The translations under genes and the position numbers were made by a program. The notes beneath the pieces are model-generated. The model saw only the letters and a program-made list of their open reading frames with translations, did not search any database and was not told where the DNA came from. Positions 8,430 to 16,288 of a stretch of DNA of 64,000 nt are shown here, one piece after another (the stretch's first letter is position 1; the number at the start of each line of letters is the position of its first letter). This stretch comes from Candidatus Nanoarchaeia archaeon (GTDB lineage: Archaea > Nanobdellota > Nanobdellia > Woesearchaeales > JANQNE01). The stretch is taken from positions 89,872 through 153,871 of the forward strand of contig JANQNE010000011.1 in assembly GCA_028279725.1 (NCBI GenBank), in the 5' to 3' direction.

Positions 8430-9701
8430 ATGGTAGATGTAAAGCTTCCTTTTGACAAACAGAAAATAGTAGAGATAACTAAAGAGCATCCAACTCCTTT
8501 CCATATCTATGATGAGAAAGGATTAAGAGAGAATGCAAGAAGGTTTAAGGAAGCTTTTAGTATTCTTCCTGGATTTAAGGAATACTTTGCTGTCAAGGCA
8601 TGTCCAAATCCATTTCTTTTGAAAATATTGAAAGAGGAAGGATTTGGAACTGACTGCAGTTCTTTGCCTGAACTTATGCTTTCTGAAAAAGTAGGAATTG
8701 TCGGAGAAGATATAATGATGTCTTCTAATGATACACCTGCTGAAGAATTTGTAAAATGCAAGGAATTAGGCGGGATCATCAATCTGGATGATATCAGCCA
8801 CATCGATTTCTTAGAGAAAGCAGCTGGACTTCCTGAAATGATATGTTTCAGATATAATCCAGGGCCTGCTAAAAAGGGAAATGATATAATCGGTGATCCA
8901 AAGGAAGCTAAGTATGGTTTTACAAAAGAACAGATGATCGAAGGATATAAGATCCTGAAAGAGAAAGGTGTGAAGAGGTTTGGAATGCACACAATGATGG
9001 TGTCAAATGAACTTGAGGTTAGGGGGTTAGTCGAGACTGCTAGGTTGATGTTTGAACTAGCTTTAGAAGTTAAGGAGAAGGCTGGAATAGAGGTTGAGTT
9101 CATTAATCTAGGCGGTGGGATAGGAACTCCGCAGATGCCTGATCAGCCACATACTATGCCTTATGAAGATATCGCTAGAGACATGAAGAAGGTTTATGAG
9201 ATTGTTTTTGCAGGAGAGATGCAGCCTAAAGTGTATTTAGAGTGTGGCAGGACAATAACTGGTCCTTTTGGATGGCTGATAACAAAAGTCAGACATCTAA
9301 AGAAGACGTATAAGGATTATGTTGGAACTGATGCATGCATGGCTAATCTTATGAGGCCTGCTCTTTATGGAGCATATCATCATCTTGTTGTTCTTGGTAA
9401 GGAGAATGATGATTTGAGTCATAAATATGATGTTACTGGATCATTGTGTGAGAACAATGATAAGTTTGCTATCGACAGGATGTTTCCTGAGATTGAAGTC
9501 GGTGATTTACTAGTTATCTATAATGCTGGAGCTCATGGACATGCTATGGGTTTTAACTATAATGGGAAATTAAGGAGTGCTGAGATACTTCTTAGAGAAG
9601 ATGGAAGTGTTTTGCAGATAAGAAGAGCTGAGACTGTTGATGATTATTTTGCAACATTGGATTTTGATAAATTAGGTGAGTTTAATGGTCAAGAGAAATA
9701 A
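8430..9701 (+). CDS. lysA: Diaminopimelate decarboxylase
   Basis: This PLP-dependent fold-III enzyme of about 423 residues converts meso-diaminopimelate to L-lysine, the last step of the pathway. FAVKACPNPFLL carries the PLP lysine; NLGGGIGTPQ is the phosphate-binding loop; ECGRTITGPFGW and GAHGHAMGFNYNG match the C-terminal active-site parts. The start is ATG 8430, directly after the asd stop; the in-frame TTG at 8421 overlaps asd and is less likely. A related diamino acid decarboxylase role is possible, but the operon favours LysA. Confidence 0.9.
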   Translation: MVDVKLPFDKQKIVEITKEHPTPFHIYDEKGLRENARRFKEAFSILPGFKEYFAVKACPNPFLLKILKEEGFGTDCSSLPELMLSEKVGIVGEDIMMSSNDTPAEEFVKCKELGGIINLDDISHIDFLEKAAGLPEMICFRYNPGPAKKGNDIIGDPKEAKYGFTKEQMIEGYKILKEKGVKRFGMHTMMVSNELEVRGLVETARLMFELALEVKEKAGIEVEFINLGGGIGTPQMPDQPHTMPYEDIARDMKKVYEIVFAGEMQPKVYLECGRTITGPFGWLITKVRHLKKTYKDYVGTDACMANLMRPALYGAYHHLVVLGKENDDLSHKYDVTGSLCENNDKFAIDRMFPEIEVGDLLVIYNAGAHGHAMGFNYNGKLRSAEILLREDGSVLQIRRAETVDDYFATLDFDKLGEFNGQEK

Positions 9702-10902
9702 GAATTTAGCTAAATTGCAGGCAGGATATCTTTTTCCTGAGATAAACAGGAGAAAGAATGCTTTGTTGGAGAAAAGTCCTGATGCTAAAGTTATTAGTTT
9801 AGGTATAGGAAATACAACTGAGCCATTGACTCCTCATATTACTGAAGGATTGAAGAAAGCTTGTGAAGGAATGGGAACTGTTGGAGGTTATTCTGGCTAT
9901 GGTGATGAGCAAGGTATGACTGAGCTTCGTGCTAAGATAGCAGAAAAGATGTATAATGGAATTGTTGATGCTGATGAAGTATTTACTTCTGACGGAGCTA
10001 AGTGTGATTGCGGCAGATTACAACTTTTGTTTGGCAGTGAGGTGAGTATTGCTGTGCAGGATCCTGCTTATCCGGTGTATGTTGATGGAAGTGTTATAGC
10101 TGGAGCAACTGGAGAGTATAATAAGGATAAGGAGTTGTTTGATAATATTGAATATATGAGCTGCACTCCTGAAAATGATTTTTTTCCTGATCTTGATATT
10201 CTACCAAGGACTGATCTGATCTATTTTTGCAGTCCAAATAATCCAACTGGAGCAGTTGCTACAAAAGAGCAATTGAAGAAATTGGTTGATTTTGCTAAGA
10301 AGAATAAGTCGATTATTCTTTTTGATGCTGCTTACAGTGAATTTGTCAAGGACGATAGTCTGCCTAAGTCAATCTTTGAGATTGATGGAGCCAGGGAAGT
10401 TGCGATTGAAATCAATTCTTTTTCAAAGCCTATTGGTTTCACTGGTGTAAGATTAGGATGGACTCTTGTTCCTAAAGAGCTTAAGTTTGAAGATGGAAGT
10501 CTTGTTAGGGATGACTGGAACAGGATAATGACTACTGTTTTTAACGGAGCATCTAATATTGTTCAGTTAGGCGGGCTGGCTGCTTTAGATGATGAAGGAC
10601 TTAAGGAGATGAGAGAAGTTATTGATTTTTATATGGAGAATGCCAGACTGATCAAAGAAGGATTAGATTCTGTGGGTGTAAAGAGCTACTGGACAGGTAA
10701 TTCTCCTTATATCTGGGCTTATTTTCCTGGCAGAAAATCATGGGATGTTTTTTCTGAGATACTGGAGAAAGCTCATGTTGTTACAACACCAGGTTCTGGA
10801 TTTGGACCTGCTGGAGAAGGGTTTGTTCGTTTTAGTGCATTCGGGCATCGGGATGATGTTATCGAGGCTGTAAAAAGGGTCAAAGAGAAGTTAAATTTAT
10901 AA
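9685..10902 (+). CDS. dapL: LL-diaminopimelate aminotransferase
   Basis: About 405 residues, a class I/II PLP aminotransferase of the DapL group. It turns tetrahydrodipicolinate directly into LL-diaminopimelate with glutamate, bypassing the succinylase or acetylase steps. The N-terminal SLGIGNTTEPL and GGYSGYGDEQG motifs are characteristic of DapL; CSPNNPTGA and the PLP lysine in SFSKPIGFTGVRLGW follow. ATG 9685 follows AGGTGAG (9674-9680) and overlaps the end of lysA by 17 bases. The presence of dapL defines the route; the epimerase DapF needed before LysA is not seen in the window. Confidence 0.95.
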   Translation: MVKRNKNLAKLQAGYLFPEINRRKNALLEKSPDAKVISLGIGNTTEPLTPHITEGLKKACEGMGTVGGYSGYGDEQGMTELRAKIAEKMYNGIVDADEVFTSDGAKCDCGRLQLLFGSEVSIAVQDPAYPVYVDGSVIAGATGEYNKDKELFDNIEYMSCTPENDFFPDLDILPRTDLIYFCSPNNPTGAVATKEQLKKLVDFAKKNKSIILFDAAYSEFVKDDSLPKSIFEIDGAREVAIEINSFSKPIGFTGVRLGWTLVPKELKFEDGSLVRDDWNRIMTTVFNGASNIVQLGGLAALDDEGLKEMREVIDFYMENARLIKEGLDSVGVKSYWTGNSPYIWAYFPGRKSWDVFSEILEKAHVVTTPGSGFGPAGEGFVRFSAFGHRDDVIEAVKRVKEKLNL

Positions 10903-10905
10903 ATA
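10896..10905 (+). promoter_or_regulatory. TATA box of the pyrimidine operon
   Basis: TTTATAAATA overlaps the dapL stop codon and lies 34-43 bases before the pyrE ATG, which has its own GGGGTGAG ribosome site. It probably starts the pyr operon separately from the lysine genes. Confidence 0.6.
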
Positions 10906-10938
10906 TCCTCTGGATTTTGTTCTTATTGGGGTGAGTTT

Positions 10939-11619
10939 ATGTTCAATCAAGAGGAGTTTAACAAGTTTATAGAAGAGAATGGTGTTTATGGTTTTTTTGA
11001 GGATGCTATAACACTTAAATCCGGAAGAAAATCACATTTCTATGCTAACTGGAGGAATGTAGTTGAGGATGTGTTCTTGACTGACAAATTATCTGATTTT
11101 GTCGTTGATTTTGCAAAAGAAAATGGACTAGAAGTTGATACTTTTTATGGAGTTCCTGAAGGTGCAACTAAGCTGGGAGTTATAAGTCAGTTTAAGATGG
11201 CTAAAGGAAGTGAAGGATTTGCTAAAGGAAGCCATGTTTTGGCTATGGGAAGAGCAAAGCCAAAAGATCACGGAGCTCCAAAGGATAAGTTCTTTGTAGG
11301 AATGCCTAAAGGTAAAGTTATTGTTTTAGAGGATGTAACTACTACAGGCGGTTCTTTGATTACAACACTGGATGGCTTAAAGGAAGCTGGAGTAGATGTT
11401 GCTGGTGTAATTAGCTTAACAAACAGGATGGAAAAAAGAGATGATGGAAAAAGTGTAAAGGAAGCTGTTGAAGAAAAAGGGGTTAAGTTTTATTGTATGA
11501 GCACTGCTCTGGAGCTGCTGCCTATAATGTTTAAGAAATTGCAGCCTTCTGAAGAAGTTGGCAAAGCGATCGAGGCAGAGTTTGGAGAATATGGAGTAGA
11601 GCCTTTAAAGGTGTTATAA
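10939..11619 (+). CDS. pyrE: Orotate phosphoribosyltransferase
   Basis: This 226-residue protein couples orotate to PRPP to make OMP. The PRPP-binding signature VIVLEDVTTTGGSLITTLDGL is present at about residues 128-148, as is the N-terminal LKSGRKSHFYANWRN segment that binds orotate. It begins at ATG 10939 after GGGGTGAG and ends sharing one base with the next gene, so pyrE and the pyrD-pyrK gene are translationally close. It is longer than the minimal archaeal PyrE (about 180 residues), with an extended C-terminus. Confidence 0.94.
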   Translation: MFNQEEFNKFIEENGVYGFFEDAITLKSGRKSHFYANWRNVVEDVFLTDKLSDFVVDFAKENGLEVDTFYGVPEGATKLGVISQFKMAKGSEGFAKGSHVLAMGRAKPKDHGAPKDKFFVGMPKGKVIVLEDVTTTGGSLITTLDGLKEAGVDVAGVISLTNRMEKRDDGKSVKEAVEEKGVKFYCMSTALELLPIMFKKLQPSEEVGKAIEAEFGEYGVEPLKVL

Positions 11620-13226
11620 TGCAATTTTTTGGAAAGGAAATATCAGGAAGATTTACAATACCTTCAGGAATAATAACTACAAATGCTAAAGTAGTTGAGA
11701 AAGTTGCTAAAGAGATCCCTGAAGTTGGTGTTATTACAACTAAGAGTATTGGACTTGGTGCTCGTGAGGGAAATAGAGAGCCGATATTTACGCAATATGC
11801 TCCTGGATGTTTTATGAATGCTGTAGGGTTAACTAATCCTGGTGCTGAGATGTTTGCAAGACAGCTTAGTGAGATAAAGATTCCTTCTAATAAGTTTTTG
11901 TTGACATCAATATTTGGAAAAGATAAGGATGAGTTTGTTGAAGTTGCTAAGATATTAGCTCCTCATTCTGATGGATTGGAATTAAATTTATCTTGTCCTC
12001 ATGCTTCTGGATATGGGATGGCTATAGGCCAGGATAAAGAACTGGTTAAAGAGATCACTAAAGCTGTTAAGGAAGTTGTTGATATTCCTGTGATTGTTAA
12101 GTTAACTCCGAATGCTCCAAATATTGGAGAGATAGCTAAGTTTGCTGTTGACGGAGGAGCTGAGGGTATATGTGCGATCAATACTGTCGGTCCTGGAGAT
12201 TATACTGTTGATGGAAATCCTGTGCTTAGTAATGTAAGAGGTGGGATGAGTGGCAGAGGAGTGCTGCCTATCGGTCTGAAATGTGTCAAAGAGATAGCTG
12301 ATAGTGTTAAAGTTCCTATTATTGGATGTGGAGGTATTGCATGTGCCAGTGATGTTAAGGCTTATGAAGATGCAGGTGCTTCAGTATTTGGTGTCGGTTC
12401 TGCTTTGATTGGGTTGGATTCTTCAGAGTTAAAAGAGTATTTTGCTTTGCTTGCTGAAGATCTTGATAAGAAAACTGATAATGCTGGCCAGATGCTTAAA
12501 GAAAATATCGATATGAGCTTTAATAAGTTTAAGTTGGTTGAAAATAAGAAATTAGCTGATGATCTTTCTTTGTTAGTTTTTGATAAAGGCATTAAGATCA
12601 AGCCTGGGCAATTTGTGTTTGCATGGATACCAGGTGTTGGTGAAAAGCCTTTTTCTGTGCTGGATAACAATCCTTTGACTTTGTCTATACAGAAAAGGGG
12701 ATGTTTTACTGAGAAGATATTGAATTTGAGTGAGGGTGCAACTGTATATTTTAGAGGACCTTATGGTGTTGGTATAGAGAGGAAAAGTTCTAAGATTATG
12801 TTAGTTAGCGGTGGCTGTGGATTGGCTGCTCTGTATCAGATAGCAAAAGATTATGGAAATGCTGAAGTTTTTATCGGAGCAAGAGACAAAGAGCATCTGT
12901 TCTATGCTGAGAAAGCAAGGAAAGTTGCTGATGTCCATATTGCAACTGATGATGGAAGTGAAGGTCATAAGGGATTTGTGACTGAGATCTTAAAGAAGAG
13001 GTTGGAAGAGCTTAATCAGACAGGGATTGTCTTTTATAACTGCGGACCTGAGCCTATGATAAAGGCTGCGATGGAGATTGAAAGACAATATACTTCTGCT
13101 GATAAGATCTTTAATTCTGTTGATTATGTCACTAAATGTGGAGTTGGTATCTGCGGAAGCTGTGCAACTCCTGATGGAAAAAGAGCGTGTGTAGATGGAC
13201 CATTTGTTGGAGGAGTTAAAGAATGA
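11619..13226 (+). CDS. Dihydroorotate dehydrogenase fused to its electron-transfer subunit
   Basis: 535 residues join two proteins that are usually separate. Residues 1 to about 290 are a class 1B dihydroorotate dehydrogenase (FMN TIM barrel; NLSCPHASGYG with the catalytic Cys, INTVGPGDY, SGRGVLPIGLK, GCGGI). Residues about 300-535 are a PyrK-type ferredoxin reductase domain: FAD-binding KPFSVL, an NAD-binding GGCGLAALYQIA and a C-terminal 2Fe-2S site in KCGVGICGSC and ACVDGPF. The fused enzyme would oxidise dihydroorotate and pass electrons to NAD+. No stop or frameshift separates the halves. It overlaps the next gene by ATGA. Confidence 0.93.
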   Translation: MQFFGKEISGRFTIPSGIITTNAKVVEKVAKEIPEVGVITTKSIGLGAREGNREPIFTQYAPGCFMNAVGLTNPGAEMFARQLSEIKIPSNKFLLTSIFGKDKDEFVEVAKILAPHSDGLELNLSCPHASGYGMAIGQDKELVKEITKAVKEVVDIPVIVKLTPNAPNIGEIAKFAVDGGAEGICAINTVGPGDYTVDGNPVLSNVRGGMSGRGVLPIGLKCVKEIADSVKVPIIGCGGIACASDVKAYEDAGASVFGVGSALIGLDSSELKEYFALLAEDLDKKTDNAGQMLKENIDMSFNKFKLVENKKLADDLSLLVFDKGIKIKPGQFVFAWIPGVGEKPFSVLDNNPLTLSIQKRGCFTEKILNLSEGATVYFRGPYGVGIERKSSKIMLVSGGCGLAALYQIAKDYGNAEVFIGARDKEHLFYAEKARKVADVHIATDDGSEGHKGFVTEILKKRLEELNQTGIVFYNCGPEPMIKAAMEIERQYTSADKIFNSVDYVTKCGVGICGSCATPDGKRACVDGPFVGGVKE

Positions 13227-13561
13227 AGAAATTATATCCGTTACCAGATGAAGCTGTAAGACATTTTAATAAAGGAAATGTTTATGAGATCATTGGAGAA
13301 TATGCAATTGCACTTAAAGAATATAAAACTGCATTGGATAAAGGATTCAATGATAAATATGGTTTGTGCCAGTTTATGATAGATGTCGGTGTTAATGCAG
13401 GACTTCTTGAAAGGAAGACTGAAGAAGGAGTTGCTGAACTAAAGAGAATAGATCGTGCAAATACAGAAATTCTGGAGTCTGTAGAGATTTTGAAGTATGC
13501 TATGTCCTGGGTTGATTTATATGAAAAAAAGAATAGATCCACATGTACACTTCAGGGATGA
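13223..13561 (+). CDS. Small TPR-like protein in the pyr operon
   Basis: 112 residues, starting at an ATG that overlaps the stop of the pyrD-pyrK gene. The N-terminal part (DEAVRHFNKGNVYEIIGEYAIALKEYKTALDKG) has the alternating pattern of a tetratricopeptide-type helical hairpin; the rest is helical without a known motif. Its last 41 bases overlap the pyrC start in another frame. It may be a pathway scaffold or unrelated; function unknown. Confidence 0.65.
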   Translation: MKKLYPLPDEAVRHFNKGNVYEIIGEYAIALKEYKTALDKGFNDKYGLCQFMIDVGVNAGLLERKTEEGVAELKRIDRANTEILESVEILKYAMSWVDLYEKKNRSTCTLQG

Positions 13562-14480
13562 AGAGCAGAGCTATAAGGAAACTATAGCTCATGGGCTGAA
13601 GACTGCTGAAGAGCAGGGTGTTGAATATGTTTTTGATATGCCTAATGTTGTTAGGCCTGTGCTGAGTTCTAAAGATGTTGAAAGAAGACTTAAGTTAGTT
13701 CCTAGTAAAGAAAGGAAAAGATACTTTTTGTATATGGGAGCTACAAGTGATAAGAAACAGCTGGTTAAAGCTGCTGAATTGGTTAAGAAAAAGAAACAAG
13801 TTATTGGGTTGAAGATGTTTGCAGGCAAATCTGTTGGCAGTTTACAGATCTTAGAGGAGGAAGAACAAAAGAAAGTTTATTCTGTACTTGCTGAGTGTGG
13901 CTATACTGGAGTTATTGCTGTGCATTGTGAGAAAGAGAGTTTTATGAAGGATATTTTTGATTTTAGAAAACCTATAACTCATGCAAGGTCAAGACCAAAT
14001 ATAGCTGAAGTTGAGTCTATAAAAGATCAGATCAGGTTTGTTAAGGAAACTGGTTTTGATGGAGTTTTGCATATATGCCATGTTTCTTGTGCTGAGTCTG
14101 TTAAGATTATCGATAGGGCAAGGAAAGAGATAAAGATAACTTGCGGTGTTACTCCACATCATCTTAATTGGGATGAAAGTAAGTTGAAAGGTTCGCATGG
14201 GTTGCTGTATAAGATGAATCCTCCACTTAGAAGTAAGAGAGATGTTAAGGCATTGCAGAGGTTTGTTAAGAAAGGGCTAATAGATTGGATCGAGACAGAT
14301 CATGCTCCGCATACAATTGGTGAGAAGTTGTTCAAAGGATATATGTCTGGTTATCCTTCTCTTTATTTGTATAAGAACTGTGTTGAGAAGTTATTGCCTA
14401 GTTTAGGTTTGAGTTCAAAGCAGATAGAAGATATGACTTATAATAATATTGTAAAAGCGTTTAAACTAGAGGTGAATTAG
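13521..14480 (+). CDS. pyrC: Dihydroorotase
   Basis: About 319 residues, an amidohydrolase-fold metalloenzyme that cyclises carbamoyl aspartate. The N-terminal zinc motif RIDPHVHFRDEEQSYKET, a GLKMFAG lysine (candidate carbamylated bridging Lys), VHCEKE and HICHVS metal histidines, and DHAPH with the catalytic Asp are all visible. ATG 13521 gives a start just before the DPHVHFRD motif, as in short archaeal dihydroorotases; the frame is open further upstream but that part overlaps the previous gene. It ends immediately before pyrF. Confidence 0.93.
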   Translation: MKKRIDPHVHFRDEEQSYKETIAHGLKTAEEQGVEYVFDMPNVVRPVLSSKDVERRLKLVPSKERKRYFLYMGATSDKKQLVKAAELVKKKKQVIGLKMFAGKSVGSLQILEEEEQKKVYSVLAECGYTGVIAVHCEKESFMKDIFDFRKPITHARSRPNIAEVESIKDQIRFVKETGFDGVLHICHVSCAESVKIIDRARKEIKITCGVTPHHLNWDESKLKGSHGLLYKMNPPLRSKRDVKALQRFVKKGLIDWIETDHAPHTIGEKLFKGYMSGYPSLYLYKNCVEKLLPSLGLSSKQIEDMTYNNIVKAFKLEVN

Positions 14481-15218
14481 ATGGAACTGAATGAAAAAGA
14501 GAAATTGGCAAGAAGTATGGTCTGTTTGCCATTAGATGGATTAAATACTATTGAAGAAGTTAAAGCAAGAGTTGAAGAGCTAAGTCCTGTTGTTGGTTTG
14601 TTTAAGATCGGAAAGGAGTCATTTACAAGATTTGGACCTGAGATTGTTAAGATCATTCAAGACGGTGGAGCTGAAGTTTTTCTTGATCTGAAATATCACG
14701 ATATTCCAAATACTGTGAAAGGAGCTGCAAAAGCTGCTGCTGAGTTAGGGGCGTATATGTTCAATGTGCATGCATCTGGCGGACTTTCTATGATGGAAGC
14801 TGCTGTTGAAGGAGCTAAGTCTGCTGGTGGAAGGATGCCAAAGATAATTGCAGTTACAGTTTTAACCAGTATAGATAAAGAGATCATGAATAATGAGATC
14901 AAGATCATTGGAGATGTTGAAGAGCAGGTTTTGAATCTAGCTCAATTAACTCAAAAAGCTGGACTTGATGGTGTTGTCTGTTCTGCAGCTGATCTTTATG
15001 CTATCAAAGATAAATTGCCTGATGGTTTTATGTTTGTAACTCCTGGGATAAAAGGACCAAATACTGCTGCTGGTGCTGATCAGAAGAGGGTGTTTACACC
15101 TGGAAATGCTGTCCAAGATGGAAGTTCTGTATTGGTTATCGGCAGAGCTATAACAGGAGCTGAAGATAAGGTTAAAGCTGGACTAGAAGTTCTGCAGGAT
15201 ATGGCGAAGAATTTATGA
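14481..15218 (+). CDS. pyrF: Orotidine 5'-phosphate decarboxylase
   Basis: This 245-residue TIM-barrel enzyme converts OMP to UMP, the last step of the pathway encoded here. The hallmark catalytic DLKYHDIPNT motif (Asp-Lys-Asp network) is at about residues 70-79, with FVTPGIKGP and a C-terminal VIGRAITGAEDK phosphate-binding segment. The ATG is contiguous with the pyrC stop. Length is that of the bacterial-type group 1 enzyme. Confidence 0.95.
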   Translation: MELNEKEKLARSMVCLPLDGLNTIEEVKARVEELSPVVGLFKIGKESFTRFGPEIVKIIQDGGAEVFLDLKYHDIPNTVKGAAKAAAELGAYMFNVHASGGLSMMEAAVEGAKSAGGRMPKIIAVTVLTSIDKEIMNNEIKIIGDVEEQVLNLAQLTQKAGLDGVVCSAADLYAIKDKLPDGFMFVTPGIKGPNTAAGADQKRVFTPGNAVQDGSSVLVIGRAITGAEDKVKAGLEVLQDMAKNL

Positions 15219-15376
15219 TAAAAAATAACTTAGGTAAATTGAAGAAATGGGCCAGGTATCTTGGTCTGTTTTTTGTTGCTTCTGGACTTATATTATACAC
15301 TAGGCCAAATTCTAAGATGATCTTGATATTTGGAATTGTTATATTTGGTCTTAGTTTTTTGATTAGGGAGCAATAA
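15215..15376 (+). CDS. Small two-helix membrane protein
   Basis: A 53-residue frame starts with ATG at 15215 overlapping the pyrF stop (ATGA) and encodes a basic N-terminus (MIKNNLGKLKKWARYL) followed by two hydrophobic segments (LFFVASGLILY and MILIFGIVIFGLSFLI). Translational coupling to pyrF and clean membrane topology support a real gene. Function unknown. Confidence 0.55.
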   Translation: MIKNNLGKLKKWARYLGLFFVASGLILYTRPNSKMILIFGIVIFGLSFLIREQ

Positions 15377-15410
15377 GTTTGGTAAGAACATCTAATGAAG
15401 TAGAGTAGAT

Positions 15411-15935
15411 TTAGCTCATTCTATCATAAATAAGTTGTCCTAGTTTATCAAGCTGACATTTGTGTTGGAACTGTTGCAGTCCTATTTCACCATAATAACC
15501 ATTTTTATAGAAAGTGATCATATCTCCTCCACCCATTGCTGCAGATACTCCAACAAAATTGTTCTCACCATTTATGACATTATAATTCTTAAAATCCTGT
15601 TTTGCTCCCTCATAGTCATTAAACCATTCTTCAAAGCCCCTATCTGTTTTCATTATACCAAAATAAACAAAATTGCTGTTCACTTGTGCCTCTCCTACAG
15701 GTTTATATGAAACTTTGCATGCAGAAGGCAGACTAGTTCTCCCAGGATTTGCTATTATCCTCTCTTCAACATTTGCTTGACAAAGGGAATTAATATCTTC
15801 TTTTGTGAGCAATTCACTACAATCCAGAGTAGGATTTTCTTCAATCTGTCTTGTATGAGCTACTTTTTCAGAAGACTCAACACACGCACTAAGAAAAACA
15901 ATTACTAACAGTAAGAAGACCAATACTCCTTTCAT
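15411..15935 (-). CDS. Putative lipoprotein
   Basis: About 174 residues from ATG 15935: MKGVLVFLLLVIVFLSAC is a lipoprotein signal with Cys in the lipobox (LSAC), so the mature protein should be anchored outside the membrane. The mature part has paired cysteines (LDCSELL, INSLCQ, ACKVSY, HKCQLD) that could form disulfides, but no domain I can name. I prefer ATG 15935 over 15974 because a TATA box at 15957-15966 would place transcription start close to it. It converges with the pyr operon. Confidence 0.7.
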   Translation of the reverse strand: MKGVLVFLLLVIVFLSACVESSEKVAHTRQIEENPTLDCSELLTKEDINSLCQANVEERIIANPGRTSLPSACKVSYKPVGEAQVNSNFVYFGIMKTDRGFEEWFNDYEGAKQDFKNYNVINGENNFVGVSAAMGGGDMITFYKNGYYGEIGLQQFQHKCQLDKLGQLIYDRMS

Positions 15936-15956
15936 AAATAACTCATTACTTCTGTA

Positions 15957-15966
15957 TTTTATAAAT
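15957..15966 (-). promoter_or_regulatory. TATA box of the lipoprotein gene
   Basis: TTTTATAAAT on the plus strand, ATTTATAAAA on the minus, 22-31 bases upstream of the ATG at 15935; consistent with a leaderless transcript. Confidence 0.5.
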
Positions 15967-16069
15967 TTTTCCAAACAATCATAGCCTTGGCAGGCTGGTG
16001 TTAATAATCAGCTGTTCAGAATCCCCATCTCCTTCTATTTATAAAGGGTTTTATAATATTTCCGAAACA

Positions 16070-16099
16070 TTTAAATATATACAATGTATACCAGGTATA
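16070..16099 (+). promoter_or_regulatory. Promoter and palindromic operator of the ribbon-helix-helix gene
   Basis: TTTAAATATAT (16070-16080) is a TATA-like box. The perfect palindrome TATACC-A-GGTATA (16087-16099) lies just downstream, where transcription would start, before the GGGGGGT ribosome site and ATG 16121. Ribbon-helix-helix proteins commonly bind such short palindromes in their own promoters. Confidence 0.5.
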
Positions 16100-16120
16100 T
16101 TTGGGGGGTATTGATCTAGG

Positions 16121-16267
16121 ATGAGAAAAACAGAGCTAGCTACAACGATGAGGGTTTCAAAAGAGACTAAGAATATGTTAGCTAACCTTGACTTGGCAAG
16201 AAAGAACGACTCTTACAACGACATCATAATGAAGTTGGTGAAAGAGTACACCGGTAAAGCTAGGTAA
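16121..16267 (+). CDS. Ribbon-helix-helix DNA-binding protein
   Basis: A 48-residue frame, MRKTELATTMRVSKETKNML followed by ANLDLARKNDSYNDIIMKLV, fits the short ribbon-helix-helix pattern: a beta strand (ATTMRVS), helix A (KETKNMLANLDLARK) and helix B (SYNDIIMKLVKEY). A GGGGGGT ribosome site lies 12-18 bases upstream of the ATG. It lies 21 bases before the large secreted hydrolase gene and may regulate it or itself through the palindrome at 16087-16099 (inference). Confidence 0.7.
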   Translation: MRKTELATTMRVSKETKNMLANLDLARKNDSYNDIIMKLVKEYTGKAR

Positions 16268-16288
16268 AGTGTGTGAGGGATTACATCC

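Noticed and set aside
15977-16069. Possible gene between the lipoprotein and the ribbon-helix-helix gene
   Set aside because: No frame with a start and ribosome site is seen; the stretch appears to be promoter sequence only.
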